Shown: positions 42,871 through 51,136, counted from the first letter of the stretch. The stretch is 64,000 bases of DNA from Bacteriovoracaceae bacterium (GCA_024711325.1 JANJTC010000005.1:930001-994000); one strand, 5' to 3'. Translations and numbers: made by a program. The notes: generated by a model from the letters alone, not told the origin.

Positions 42871-43698
42871 ATGACGCATACTACTTTCACCAGTGAAAGT
42901 AGTATGCGTGCGACTAGACTTCATAAAAGAAAGCTAGAAAATAGCGGTATGGAATATCAAGATAGGTTACTCGACCTGGCCTTAAACAAATACCGCCTCT
43001 CACCTCAAGTAGTAGCCGCTTACAATAAACTTCCTCGTCATTTATTCATTAAACGCTCCTATTCAATGGATGAAATGTACGGTGATTACCCATTAGAAAT
43101 TTATCGGGATGAAAAATATATTTCTACTATCTCTCAGCCGTCCTTTGTGATGTTGATGATAGATATGCTGGATCTTAAACCGGGCCATAAAGTTCTGGAG
43201 CTAGGGGCCGGCAGTGGTTGGAATGCGGCCCTCATGGGGGAAATCGTAGGTCCTACTGGAAAAATAGTGAGTGTTGAAATTATTCCTTCCCTGGCACAAG
43301 AGACAAAGGATAATTTGAGTTCTTTGGGAATTGCCAATGTGGAGATTATTTCTGGTGATGGTGCCACAGGTTATCCGCCCGAAGCGCCTTATGATCGCGG
43401 TATTTTTACTGCCGGAGCAACGGATTTACCCAAGGCCTTCCATGAACAAATCAAAATTGGTGGAAAACTTTTATTCGTTCTTAAAACTCATTCAATTGAT
43501 TTACTTCTCCTTTTAGTTAAAAAAGAAGATCACTTTGAAGAAATCTCAAGACTTTCTTGTTCCTTTGTTCCCATGAAGGGTCAAAAAGCGGCCGATATTA
43601 CTAATGATCTTAATGTCCTGAGAGATACGCAAGGAAAGCTTGAGATCTATCCAAATTTCAAGAAAGAGGGGAGAGATTCTCTCTTTTCAATAACTTAA
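42871..43698 (+). CDS. pcm: Protein-L-isoaspartate O-methyltransferase
   Basis: A 275-residue repair methyltransferase that methylates isoaspartyl residues in damaged proteins. The signature ISQPSFVMLMIDMLDL matches the family's ISQPxxVAxMxE, motif I is VLELGAGSGWNAALMGE, then SVEIIPSLAQ and ISGDGATGYPPEAPYD follow. The start is uncertain: ATGs at 42871, 42904 and 42949 are in frame, and none has a clear ribosome site. The 42904 ATG lies in the right arm of a perfect palindrome. Starting at 42949 would give 249 residues, close to the family norm (about 210). Confidence 0.88.
   Translation: MTHTTFTSESSMRATRLHKRKLENSGMEYQDRLLDLALNKYRLSPQVVAAYNKLPRHLFIKRSYSMDEMYGDYPLEIYRDEKYISTISQPSFVMLMIDMLDLKPGHKVLELGAGSGWNAALMGEIVGPTGKIVSVEIIPSLAQETKDNLSSLGIANVEIISGDGATGYPPEAPYDRGIFTAGATDLPKAFHEQIKIGGKLLFVLKTHSIDLLLLLVKKEDHFEEISRLSCSFVPMKGQKAADITNDLNVLRDTQGKLEIYPNFKKEGRDSLFSIT
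42874..42909. repeat. Perfect 36-bp inverted repeat at the start of pcm
   Basis: ACGCATACTACTTTCAC (42874-42890), the loop CA, then GTGAAAGTAGTATGCGT (42893-42909): 17 of 17 pairs. It lies 9 bp after the Na/Pi cotransporter stop codon. No T run follows on either side, so it is not a standard terminator. As RNA it would fold into a very stable hairpin containing one of the candidate pcm start codons. Confidence 0.9.
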
Positions 43699-43765
43699 AC
43701 ATATTTCCAATTCAATCTTGATTTGGCATGATAAGCCGACACCAAACATTCACAAGGAAAGTTTC

Positions 43766-44824
43766 ATGGGATTGATTTTCTCTGCTAACGAGATTCTAGA
43801 AAGATCACGTGGTCTAACGTTCGATGATGTTCTTTTAATGCCACGGCATTCAGAGATGAGTTCTCGTCGTTCACCGGCACTGGATTCAAAAGTTACTAAA
43901 AATTTTACCCTTAAAACTCCCATTATTTCTGCCAACATGGACACAGTGACTGAGTTTCAGATGGCGATTAAAATGGCCCAACTGGGTGGTCTTGGGATTC
44001 TTCACCGTTTTATGTCCCCTGAAGAACAAGTCAGACAAGTTAAAGTTATGCGTGAAGCGATCAAGCCTCTTGGGTTACCGGTTGCTGCCAGCATTGGGGT
44101 TAAAGAAGAAGGCATGAAAAGAGCGGATATGCTGGTGGATGCCGGTGTGGATATTCTTACCATCGATATCGCTCATGGTGACTCGGTGATGATGTTTGAG
44201 ACTCTTGATTATGTGAAAAAGAAATATCCTCACATCGATGTAATTGCCGGAAACACGGCCATGCCTGAAGGTGTAAAAGGATTAATTGATCACGGTGCCG
44301 ATGCTGTGAAAATTGGAATTGGGCCAGGCTCGATGTGTACCACTAGAATCATTACTGGTTGTGGTGTTCCCCAATTAACTGCCGTGGCCATGTGTGTTTT
44401 AGAGGCTCGTAAGTATAATGTTCCAGTCATTGCTGATGGTGGTATCAAAACTTCCGGTGACATCATGAAAGCTTTTGCTGCTGGCGCACAAACAGTCATG
44501 TTAGGCTCTATGCTCTCTGGATGTTTAGAGACTCCAGGTGAAATTGAAGGTGGTCGTAAACGTTATCGTGGTATGGCCTCTAAAGATGCCCAAGTATCTT
44601 GGAGGGGAGAGCTTCCTCAAGGGATGGCAGCTGAAGGTGAGGCCCGCTGGGTAAACTGTAAAGGCTCAGTGGAAAACATAGTGCATGAACTTGCTGGAGG
44701 AGTGCGATCAGGTATGACTTACGTCAATGCCTACACCATTGCCGACATAAATAAGAATGCCCGCTTCATGGAAATGACAGCTTCTGGTATGATGGAATCT
44801 AAACCTCATGGCCTAAACCTCTAG
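43766..44824 (+). CDS. guaC: IMP dehydrogenase/GMP reductase-family enzyme, no CBS domains (probably GMP reductase)
   Basis: A 352-residue TIM-barrel oxidoreductase. LTFDDVLLMPRHS at the N-terminus, KIGIGPGSMCTTR with catalytic Cys191, then VIADGGIKTSGD and RGMASKDAQ follow. There are no CBS domains between strands: the barrel runs straight from ISANMDTVTEF to LGILHRFMSPEEQV. GMP reductases (about 347 residues, GMSSKxAM) lack CBS domains, whereas most IMP dehydrogenases have them, so I prefer GMP reductase (GMP to IMP with NADPH). A CBS-less IMP dehydrogenase cannot be excluded. AAGGAAAG precedes the ATG. Confidence 0.78.
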   Translation: MGLIFSANEILERSRGLTFDDVLLMPRHSEMSSRRSPALDSKVTKNFTLKTPIISANMDTVTEFQMAIKMAQLGGLGILHRFMSPEEQVRQVKVMREAIKPLGLPVAASIGVKEEGMKRADMLVDAGVDILTIDIAHGDSVMMFETLDYVKKKYPHIDVIAGNTAMPEGVKGLIDHGADAVKIGIGPGSMCTTRIITGCGVPQLTAVAMCVLEARKYNVPVIADGGIKTSGDIMKAFAAGAQTVMLGSMLSGCLETPGEIEGGRKRYRGMASKDAQVSWRGELPQGMAAEGEARWVNCKGSVENIVHELAGGVRSGMTYVNAYTIADINKNARFMEMTASGMMESKPHGLNL

Positions 44825-44830
44825 GATTCA

Positions 44831-46603
44831 ATGTTTTCAGATAATGCTTTTGATATAGTTTTAACTTATCCCAAACTAACTGAGCGTCTTCAGAATAAGC
44901 CTGAAGACGCTCAAAAAATAAAAAAGCTCTTTAAAGAGATTCATGGTGAGTTCTCGCCAACGCTTGTGAAATCTGCGGCAGCTCTGCTCGATGCTACTTT
45001 TTTGAAGCTGTATGATGGAGTGAATTTAGAAGTTCCTCCGGATATGGATTTTAAAAAATTAAAAGAAGATCATCACATTATTTTGGTGCCCAACCATCAA
45101 TCCCATGCTGATTATGTTGCCCTTACTTATAGCATGTTCAAAAAATTTGGTGTTCCGATCAGAGTGGCAGCAGGAATTAACTTGAATGTTTTTCCTTTGG
45201 GACAATTCTTTGGTAAGGCCGGAGCTTTTTTTATTCGCCGCTCTTTTACCTCTGATCAACTTTATAAACTGACTTTTGAAGGATATATTTATTATCTTTT
45301 AAAAACTGGTCAGGTGGTAGAATTCTTTTTTGAAGGTGGACGAACCAGAACGGGAAAACTTTTAAAGCCTAAGTATGGACTCTTTCAAATGTTACTGGAG
45401 GCCCACGCTCAGATCAAGGCCAAGCCTCTCATGTTTATTCCTGTTTCTCTGGCCCATGAGCATATTCCTGAAGAAAAGGCCCATGCCCGCGAACTTGGTG
45501 GGGGAAAGAAAGTACCTGAAAAGGGCACCCAGCTATTTAAACTTTTAAAACTTGTAAATAAACGACTGGGGACTATTCATATTCATTTTGGCGACCCGAT
45601 TGTGATGAACGGTTATGAAGGTGATTTGAAAGAGGCCACCCAGAATCTGGCCTTTGCTAATTTTAAGGCAGTTGGACGCGGAATGCCGATCACTCCAAGT
45701 TCACTTCTGGCACTTCTCATGCTGGATGAGCCTTCCGGGGCCTTGACCTGGAAACAGATTGAGGAAAGGGCCATCGACGTCATTGATTACTGCAGGGCCA
45801 TGAATATCCCTATGACTCCTAGCCTTAGCTGCGAAAACTTCCGAGACTCAATTCGCTCAGCGCTGGATATGTTCATTGGAAATAAAAAAATTGAAGTATT
45901 AAAACGTGAAAAACTGAATCAGGTTTATTACGTCATTAAAGATGAAAGAAGAGCTGAAGTTCTTTATCATAAAAACATGATCCTTCATCACTTCCTGGTG
46001 GCGGGGATTATTAATTCTACCTGGTTTAATGTCTTCAATGGCTCCATTAAAGACGGGATGCAATTAACTCGTTTCCTCATGACCAAAAGAAAAGAGCTTA
46101 AATATGAGTTCTATCTTCCAAGTATGAAAGAAATGATTCATGAGGCGCTTAATATCATCTCTTATGCACTCGGCAGGAGAGTTGAGTCGTTGGAAGAGTG
46201 TATGCGACTTTCCAGTCAGGATCTTTATCTGATTGCAACGAAAGTTCGGCGTTTCTCAACGGCCCTTTCTTATCTGTATGAAGCCTATTATATTTCTGGC
46301 CTCGCGGTGAAATACCTGTCGAACGAAAATTTTACCCAAGAGCGCTTTATTCAGGTTTCAAAAGAACTCTTCACGCTTGAAATCGAGCATGGACGAGTCA
46401 TTAAATATCCTGAGTCTTATGCGGTTCCGATTATTAAGGATACTCTGATTTATCATCAAAATCAGAAAGTAATTGAAAGAAATGAAGACCGCTCTTTCCG
46501 GGTGGTAGATCAAGTGAAGCTGGACGAATTGATTGAAAAATTTATACGTGATCTGAATGATCAGGTAGCTATTAACCTAAAGTTTAATAAGGCCCTGCCT
46601 TGA
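44831..46603 (+). CDS. plsB: Glycerol-3-phosphate acyltransferase, PlsB-like
   Basis: A 590-residue acyltransferase of the PlsB/GPAT branch, which makes lysophosphatidate from glycerol-3-phosphate. Motif I is NHQSHADY (His89 to Asp94, HX4D), motif II GAFFIRRSF, motif III FFFEGGRTRTGK and motif IV FIPVSLAHEHIPEE. It is shorter than Escherichia coli PlsB (807); the N-terminal region before motif I is only about 85 residues. The C-terminal 250 residues are helical. It lies 6 bp after the GMP reductase gene. Confidence 0.88.
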   Translation: MFSDNAFDIVLTYPKLTERLQNKPEDAQKIKKLFKEIHGEFSPTLVKSAAALLDATFLKLYDGVNLEVPPDMDFKKLKEDHHIILVPNHQSHADYVALTYSMFKKFGVPIRVAAGINLNVFPLGQFFGKAGAFFIRRSFTSDQLYKLTFEGYIYYLLKTGQVVEFFFEGGRTRTGKLLKPKYGLFQMLLEAHAQIKAKPLMFIPVSLAHEHIPEEKAHARELGGGKKVPEKGTQLFKLLKLVNKRLGTIHIHFGDPIVMNGYEGDLKEATQNLAFANFKAVGRGMPITPSSLLALLMLDEPSGALTWKQIEERAIDVIDYCRAMNIPMTPSLSCENFRDSIRSALDMFIGNKKIEVLKREKLNQVYYVIKDERRAEVLYHKNMILHHFLVAGIINSTWFNVFNGSIKDGMQLTRFLMTKRKELKYEFYLPSMKEMIHEALNIISYALGRRVESLEECMRLSSQDLYLIATKVRRFSTALSYLYEAYYISGLAVKYLSNENFTQERFIQVSKELFTLEIEHGRVIKYPESYAVPIIKDTLIYHQNQKVIERNEDRSFRVVDQVKLDELIEKFIRDLNDQVAINLKFNKALP

Positions 46604-47043
46604 ATTCATTACTTGGTAATATGAGATGGCTTTGTTTGCCATCGGAAAATTTGGGTCAGGACTGGTTTGATAAGGGACACGAAATTGACTCCCTTTTACC
46701 TCAATTGGGATTTGATCTGGCAGAAGAATCAACTTTTCTCCTCTTTTCTGCCAATCCTTCGGATGTTCTCGATGGAAGAGGTCAGTGTCTTGTGGCCCGA
46801 CCGGTCATCGGACCGAGAAAGAATGTGGAAGCTCCACTAGCTCTGCTAGACTGGAAAGCGGCCCCTGTTTGGCAGGAAACACTCTCAGGTGAGTCTTTAG
46901 TCGAGCTCCTGGAGAATGCAGAGGAGGCGAGGCTCAAGGCCCAAAAAGGGCCAAGACCACTTGCTGATTCATTTAGTTTATGTGTCAGACGCAGGTTAAA
47001 TCCTGAGCTCAAGATCACGGTTGATTCAATCTTCCATGAATGA
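46600..47043 (+). CDS. Hypothetical protein, 147 residues
   Basis: A soluble acidic protein with no signal peptide. It starts at a TTG overlapping the PlsB stop (TTGA), with AAGG seven bases upstream; an ATG at 46621 is the alternative. Segments such as LLFSANPSDVLDGRGQCLVARPVIG and a helix KAAPVWQETLSGESLVELLENAEE match nothing I know. The overlap suggests translational coupling to plsB. A promoter for infC probably lies right after it. Confidence 0.5.
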   Translation: MNSLLGNMRWLCLPSENLGQDWFDKGHEIDSLLPQLGFDLAEESTFLLFSANPSDVLDGRGQCLVARPVIGPRKNVEAPLALLDWKAAPVWQETLSGESLVELLENAEEARLKAQKGPRPLADSFSLCVRRRLNPELKITVDSIFHE

Positions 47044-47047
47044 CGGC

Positions 47048-47076
47048 TTGTCAGGTTATTCCAAGCGTTGTAATTT
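47048..47076 (+). promoter_or_regulatory. Candidate promoter for infC-rpmI-rplT
   Basis: TTGTCA (47048-47053, five of six), a 17-bp spacer and TAATTT (47071-47076) could drive infC with a leader of about 38 nt. Weak -10, called by eye. Confidence 0.33.
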
Positions 47077-47120
47077 CTGATTATTTAATTTAGACCCCGA
47101 AATTGTAATGGAGGTGGGTT

Positions 47121-47648
47121 ATAAGCGAGAAAGTTCAAGAACCACGTGTAAATGAAAGAATTCGTGCACACGAGATCCGTCTTCTTGGAGACGATGGTAA
47201 GGCCTATGGAGTAGTAACTCTGGCCCAAGCGCGTCTCATGGCCGACTCTGAAGGTTTGGACCTGATCGAAATCTCTCCAAATGCAGTTCCACCGGTTGTT
47301 AAGATGATGGATTACGGGAAATATAAGTACCAGATCCAGAAAAAACTAGCTGAAGCTAAGAAAAAGCAAGTGGTGATCGAAGTTAAAGAGATTAAATTTC
47401 GCCCAAATATCGAAAAACACGATATGGAAGTGAAGCTCAATCATATTGAGAAATTTCTTGATCATGGTGATAAAGTTAAACTTTTGATGCAATTTCGTGG
47501 ACGTGAAATGGCCCATAAAGAAATTGGTCTGGCCAAGTTTGATGAAATTGTTAAACAGGTTCTTGAAAAAGGTGCCGTGATTGAGGCCCCGTCAAAAATG
47601 ATGGGTAACCGAGTAATTGCCATGGTGGCCCCAGGCAAGAAAAAATAG
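47121..47648 (+). CDS. infC: Translation initiation factor IF-3, with AUA start codon
   Basis: A 175-residue IF-3. The N-terminal domain contains VNERIRAHEIRLLGDDG and LDLIEISPNAVPPVVKMMDYGKYKY; the C-terminal domain contains EIKFRPNIEKHDMEVKLNHIEKFL and MQFRGREMAHKEIG. An ATG-only start (47238) would cut off the first 39 residues, including the conserved RVNERI. The in-frame ATA at 47121, four bases after GGAGGTG, gives SEKVQEPRVNERI as the N-terminus, as in other IF-3s. IF-3 discriminates against non-AUG starts, and infC genes widely use them (AUU in Escherichia coli) for autoregulation. rpmI and rplT follow. Confidence 0.93.
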   Translation: MSEKVQEPRVNERIRAHEIRLLGDDGKAYGVVTLAQARLMADSEGLDLIEISPNAVPPVVKMMDYGKYKYQIQKKLAEAKKKQVVIEVKEIKFRPNIEKHDMEVKLNHIEKFLDHGDKVKLLMQFRGREMAHKEIGLAKFDEIVKQVLEKGAVIEAPSKMMGNRVIAMVAPGKKK

Positions 47649-47670
47649 TACAAAAACACTTTATCTTATA

Positions 47671-47717
47671 GTTATCCCGTGATAACTTCATGCACTCTTT
47701 TAAGGGTGCATTTTTTT
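47671..47717 (+). promoter_or_regulatory. Tandem hairpins with T run between infC and rpmI (attenuator or terminator)
   Basis: GTTATC/GATAAC (47671-47676 with 47681-47686, loop CCGT) is followed by TGCACTC/GGGTGCA (47691-47697 with 47704-47710, one T-G pair) and seven T. The second is a proper intrinsic terminator, so rpmI-rplT expression must depend on read-through or a further promoter. In other bacteria this gap holds the L20 autoregulatory site. Confidence 0.65.
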
Positions 47718-47737
47718 AATTTTTTGGAGCGATTTAT

Positions 47738-47938
47738 ATGGCTAAAATGAAGACAAAACGCGCGGCTGCCAAGCGTTTTAAAGTAACTGCTACTGGCAAG
47801 ATTAAGTATAAGAAGGCCCACCTTCGTCACTTATTAGTAAATAAGTCGAAGAAAGCTAAGAAAGATAAAGGTACTCCGGGATATGTAAATCCTGGTGATT
47901 ACCATAACGCTGCTATGTGTATCCCTTACTTAGTGTAA
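47738..47938 (+). CDS. rpmI: Large-subunit ribosomal protein bL35
   Basis: A 66-residue, very basic protein. [20 protein letters not shown] and the following [18 protein letters not shown] are diagnostic of bL35. Length is standard (64-66). TTTGGAGCG is the ribosome site. It lies in the conserved infC-rpmI-rplT order, 20 bp after the attenuator-like hairpins. Confidence 0.96.
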   Translation: MAKMKTKRAAAKRFKVTATGKIKYKKAHLRHLLVNKSKKAKKDKGTPGYVNPGDYHNAAMCIPYLV

Positions 47939-48019
47939 TTGGATTTTTTAATAACCATCGAGAGTAGTGAATTAGGGTGAAGTGGATTTATTCCCCCCTA
48001 TGAATGAAGAGGAGAAAGT

Positions 48020-48364
48020 ATGTCACGTGTAAAACGGGGTTTTAAGGCCCGCCAGAGAAGAAACAAAGTTCTTAAACTAGCTAAAGGTTACCACTTCGAC
48101 CGTAGAACGAAGTACAAGCACGCTTCTGAAACTGTTCGTCGCGCGCTTCACTATGCTTTTATCGGCCGTCGTCTTCTTAAGAGAGACGTTCGTAAGCTTT
48201 GGATTGTCCGTATCAATGCTGGTGCTCGTATGCTTGGCACTTCTTACAGCCAGTTCATTTCTGGTCTTAAGAAAAAAGATATTACAATTAACCGTAAAAT
48301 GCTTGCTGAGCTTGCGGTTCGCGATTTCAATGCCTTTAAAGCTATCTACGAAGCTACCAAGTAA
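48020..48364 (+). CDS. rplT: Large-subunit ribosomal protein bL20
   Basis: A 114-residue protein matching bL20 (SRVKRGFKARQRRNKVLKLA, KGYHFDRRTKYKHA, WIVRINAGARMLG, LKKKDITINRKMLAELA). GAGGAGAAAG gives a strong ribosome site. In many bacteria L20 represses its own operon by binding an RNA mimic of its 23S rRNA site; the leader here (47939-48019) has TAGGG and CCCTA that could pair. A strong terminator follows. Confidence 0.96.
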   Translation: MSRVKRGFKARQRRNKVLKLAKGYHFDRRTKYKHASETVRRALHYAFIGRRLLKRDVRKLWIVRINAGARMLGTSYSQFISGLKKKDITINRKMLAELAVRDFNAFKAIYEATK

Positions 48365-48380
48365 ACAAAATCTGCTTTAA

Positions 48381-48424
48381 AAGCCCCAACTGCTGAAAAT
48401 CTCTGCGGTTGGGGCTTTTTTTTT
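48381..48424 (+). terminator. Intrinsic terminator of rplT
   Basis: AAGCCCCAAC (48381-48390) pairs with GTTGGGGCTT (48408-48417) and is followed by nine T. It is 17 bp after the rplT stop. Confidence 0.9.
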
Positions 48425-48510
48425 ATTTGAACTAATCCCTTTTACTGCTAACCTATTAATAATTTGAAATTTTTGGCGATAAGCTTTTGAAACTTCATGG
48501 GAGACTTTCA

Positions 48511-48936
48511 ATGAGCATGACTAAGGCAGATATAGTAGAGCGTATCTACAAGGAAGCAGGCTTCTCTAAAAAAGAAGCAGCGGAATTAGTGGATCTTGTC
48601 TTTAAGGTAATTAAAGACACGTTAGCAAAAGGCGAGAAGGTTAAAATTTCTGGATTCGGAAATTTCAGCATTCGCGACAAAGCTACTCGAGTAGGCAGGA
48701 ATCCTCAGACTGGGACAGCAATGAATATTAGTGCACGTCGTGTACTAACTTTCAAGCCTTCACAAATTCTGAAAGAGGACATCACTGAGCGCTATGCTCA
48801 TCGACTAGATGAGAGCGGTAAAGAAAATGTTGCTCTTCCTATTAAAGAAGCTAAGCCACGTGCGCTAAGTTCATTCTTAAATAATGAGGATGATACTGTG
48901 TATGATGACGGCGATGACGACGACAATGACGAATAG
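48511..48936 (+). CDS. ihfA: Integration host factor alpha-type DNA-bending protein with acidic tail
   Basis: A 141-residue HU/IHF-family protein. Residues 1 to about 95 are the classical fold: MTKADIVERIYKEAGFSKKEAAELVD, KISGFGNFSIRDK, the DNA-wrapping arm RVGRNPQTGTAMNISARRVLTFKPS. The tail of about 45 residues (KENVALPIKEAKPRAL to DDGDDDDNDE) is not normal for IhfA and ends with nine acidic residues in ten positions around DDGDDDDNDE. GGGAGA precedes the ATG at 48511. The neighbour merR-type gene 24 bp downstream is the usual deltaproteobacterial context for ihfA. Confidence 0.92.
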   Translation: MSMTKADIVERIYKEAGFSKKEAAELVDLVFKVIKDTLAKGEKVKISGFGNFSIRDKATRVGRNPQTGTAMNISARRVLTFKPSQILKEDITERYAHRLDESGKENVALPIKEAKPRALSSFLNNEDDTVYDDGDDDDNDE

Positions 48937-48960
48937 TCATTCAGTTGATACGCTTTTCTC

Positions 48961-49332
48961 ATGATTCCGAATAAGTCTAACTTTAAATTTCAAGAGCTCA
49001 CCCCGATTACTGGGGTGAAGCCTTATGTGATTAGATTTTGGGAGACTGAGTTTCCTGAAATCAATCCTGTTTCCTCGGAAGGGGGACAAAAGATCTACTC
49101 AAGATCTGATGTCGAGGCCATTTTAAAAATTAAAAAATTATTGTTCGAAGATAAGCTTTCTATACCTGATGCTAAAAAACAAATGGCTTCCGGTAAGGTG
49201 GATATTTCAGCAGTAGAAATGCCAGAAACAACTTCCGCTCATGCGGATTTAAAACATGCTTTGGATTCAAGACCATTTATCTTAAATACACTCCAAATTA
49301 TTCGAGACATAAAATTTAAACGAAATTGGTGA
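48961..49332 (+). CDS. MerR-family transcriptional regulator
   Basis: A 123-residue regulator. The winged-helix domain (9-80) shows QELTPITGVKPYVIRFWETEFPEINPV, then GGQKIYSRSDVEAILKIKKLLFEDKLSI, the MerR pattern. The short C-terminus has no sensor cysteines or known ligand domain. Homologues follow ihfA in many deltaproteobacteria, where their target is mostly unknown. The 3' end overlaps the convergent ispA gene by 17 bp. Confidence 0.88.
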   Translation: MIPNKSNFKFQELTPITGVKPYVIRFWETEFPEINPVSSEGGQKIYSRSDVEAILKIKKLLFEDKLSIPDAKKQMASGKVDISAVEMPETTSAHADLKHALDSRPFILNTLQIIRDIKFKRNW

Positions 49333-50206
49333 TCCAGTTTTTTAAAGCTTCTGTATCTTTTCCAATATTATTTTCAATCGTCAAAAACTCTTCAATTAAG
49401 AGGTCTTGGCTCTTCTTAAAATAATCTTGAAGCATTCTTTCAGCATGATCAAGCCGGTGCTTGAAGAGTATGGCGGTTAATTTTAAATGAGAGTGACGTA
49501 GTTCTCTTAGTGCGCGTTCAGTGTTTGAAATAAAAGGATTAATCGCTTTCTCATGAGGAGAAACATCACTAGATGAGAGTTCAGAGAGATCATCCAGCAG
49601 TTGAAAGCTCACGCCAATCTCGCGCCCTAGACGCAAAAAATCCATTTTCTGCCGGTACGTCTGACTTTTGGTAAGTAGGTAAGTTCCCAGGGTCGCCAGT
49701 TGAATTAATCTTCCCGTTTTTAATTCATGGATTCTAACGACTTCTTGAAAGTTTAGATTTCCATCGGCAAGTAAGTCACGGAATTGGCCTTCGATAAGTC
49801 CCTTAGCACCAGTTGCCCAGGTCATGAGCTTTTGAATTTCACGATAGTTTTTATGGTCTATATTCAATAATTCATTAAAGGAGGCAATGAGAAGTGCATC
49901 TCCTGCGAGAATGGCCTTCCACTCGCCAAAATGGGCATGGGTAGAAGCCTTTCCACGTCTGATCAGATCGTTGTCCATAGCAGGTAAATCATCGTGGACT
50001 AATGTATAAGCATGATGAAGTTCTATGGCAGAGGCCAGGTGTAAATGATTTGATGTAAGTTCTTTGTTTAAATCCAGGGCAAGAGCTTCTACTAAGCGAG
50101 GGCGAAATAATTTTCCGGCAGGAAATACTGCGTACTCCATTACTTCTGAAAGGCCTGGGTTGTGTGAAGATTTTTGTAAAGCGGTGCGGATGGCCTCAGA
50201 TAACAT
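49316..50206 (-). CDS. ispA: Polyprenyl (farnesyl/geranyl) diphosphate synthase
   Basis: A 296-residue all-helical prenyltransferase that condenses isopentenyl and allylic diphosphates. The first Asp-rich motif is HDDLPAMDND (Asp72, Asp73, Asp78), with the two extra residues typical of bacterial farnesyl diphosphate synthases, followed by LIRRGKASTHAHFGE. The second motif is FQLLDDLSE, where the final Asp is Glu. The length suits IspA. AGGAAA precedes the ATG at 50206. It is the last gene of the gsp transcript, 7 bp after gspN; the link is probably only positional. Confidence 0.9.
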   Translation of the reverse strand: MLSEAIRTALQKSSHNPGLSEVMEYAVFPAGKLFRPRLVEALALDLNKELTSNHLHLASAIELHHAYTLVHDDLPAMDNDLIRRGKASTHAHFGEWKAILAGDALLIASFNELLNIDHKNYREIQKLMTWATGAKGLIEGQFRDLLADGNLNFQEVVRIHELKTGRLIQLATLGTYLLTKSQTYRQKMDFLRLGREIGVSFQLLDDLSELSSSDVSPHEKAINPFISNTERALRELRHSHLKLTAILFKHRLDHAERMLQDYFKKSQDLLIEEFLTIENNIGKDTEALKNWITNFV

Positions 50207-50213
50207 GCTTTTC

Positions 50214-51134
50214 CTATGGTGCTGAAGGTTTTGGCGCCCCCAATGTACCACCTAAACGTATTTGATAAAAGCCGTCTTTTTGGGTGAAAGATTGAAACAT
50301 CATATCAACCAGAGGAAGTGACTGTTTAAAATTTTCCGAGAACGCGACTTCTCCTGTTAGATTGAGGGGTGAGAAGGCAATAGCGTCTTGCTGAAGGTCT
50401 ATTGTACCTCTAAAGTTTGCGCGCATTGGCGACTCAGGATCTCCTACAATCAATTTGTCGACGGTAATCCTTGGAGGATTTTCTGAATTGGCCTCAATGT
50501 AGAGGTCATTGAGCTTCATGTTAGGAGTTGTGAAGCCTTGCAGGTTTTGAGAAGGAATTTGGAGATCTTTGGATTGGGCCTTGAAGCTCAAACTCTTAAC
50601 AATGTTGTTAGAGCTCATGAGTAAGTTTAAATCAACGGTCAAATTACCAGCAATTTTAAATTTGCCACCCATCAGTGGTTCAAGTCGACCCAGAACCAGT
50701 GATTGATCTTTAAGACGAAGCATTCTCTCTCCAAAACCCTGAACAAAATAAAGGCTGAGTGGTTGAGCGTTCATTTCAGTGTCAATTCTGAAAGGAAGAC
50801 CCAGAGGAGAAAAATTAATAAAATTGAAATTAATATTCACGAACCTAAAGGTAAGGGGGTTACCAGTCTGACCAAGACAAGAAGCTGGAAGGACTAGATC
50901 TGAAACGATAACTTTAGGAAGTAGCCATTCAATACGAATATGGTCGAAATCAGGGTTACAGGCCGTCCCTTTTAAGTTTGATTTTAAAAAAGACTTGAGA
51001 GTGTCCCCAATAGGAAAAAAATTAAGAAAACCCATGAAAAACAAGAATAAAACCAGAAAGAAATAAACATAGATTTTGATCTTACTTTTATAAGTGATTT
51101 CTTCTAATGATTGAATCTCGCTGACTGTTGCCAT
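50214..51134 (-). CDS. gspN: Type II secretion protein GspN
   Basis: A 306-residue protein anchored by one N-terminal helix (about 22-40) with a periplasmic remainder rich in beta strands. Segments such as LPKVIVSDLVLPASC, FINFSPLGLPF and LTGEVAFSENFKQSLPLVD fit the deltaproteobacterial GspN group, which is distantly similar to AsmA-type proteins. GspN is not essential in the best-studied systems and its role is unclear. It ends the gsp gene set here. The start is 2 bp after gspM. Confidence 0.78.
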   Translation of the reverse strand: MATVSEIQSLEEITYKSKIKIYVYFFLVLFLFFMGFLNFFPIGDTLKSFLKSNLKGTACNPDFDHIRIEWLLPKVIVSDLVLPASCLGQTGNPLTFRFVNINFNFINFSPLGLPFRIDTEMNAQPLSLYFVQGFGERMLRLKDQSLVLGRLEPLMGGKFKIAGNLTVDLNLLMSSNNIVKSLSFKAQSKDLQIPSQNLQGFTTPNMKLNDLYIEANSENPPRITVDKLIVGDPESPMRANFRGTIDLQQDAIAFSPLNLTGEVAFSENFKQSLPLVDMMFQSFTQKDGFYQIRLGGTLGAPKPSAP

Positions 51135-51136
51135 AA

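Noticed and set aside
42874-42909. Terminal inverted repeats of an insertion element
   Set aside because: The arms are adjacent with a 2-nt loop, there is no transposase, and no target duplication is visible.
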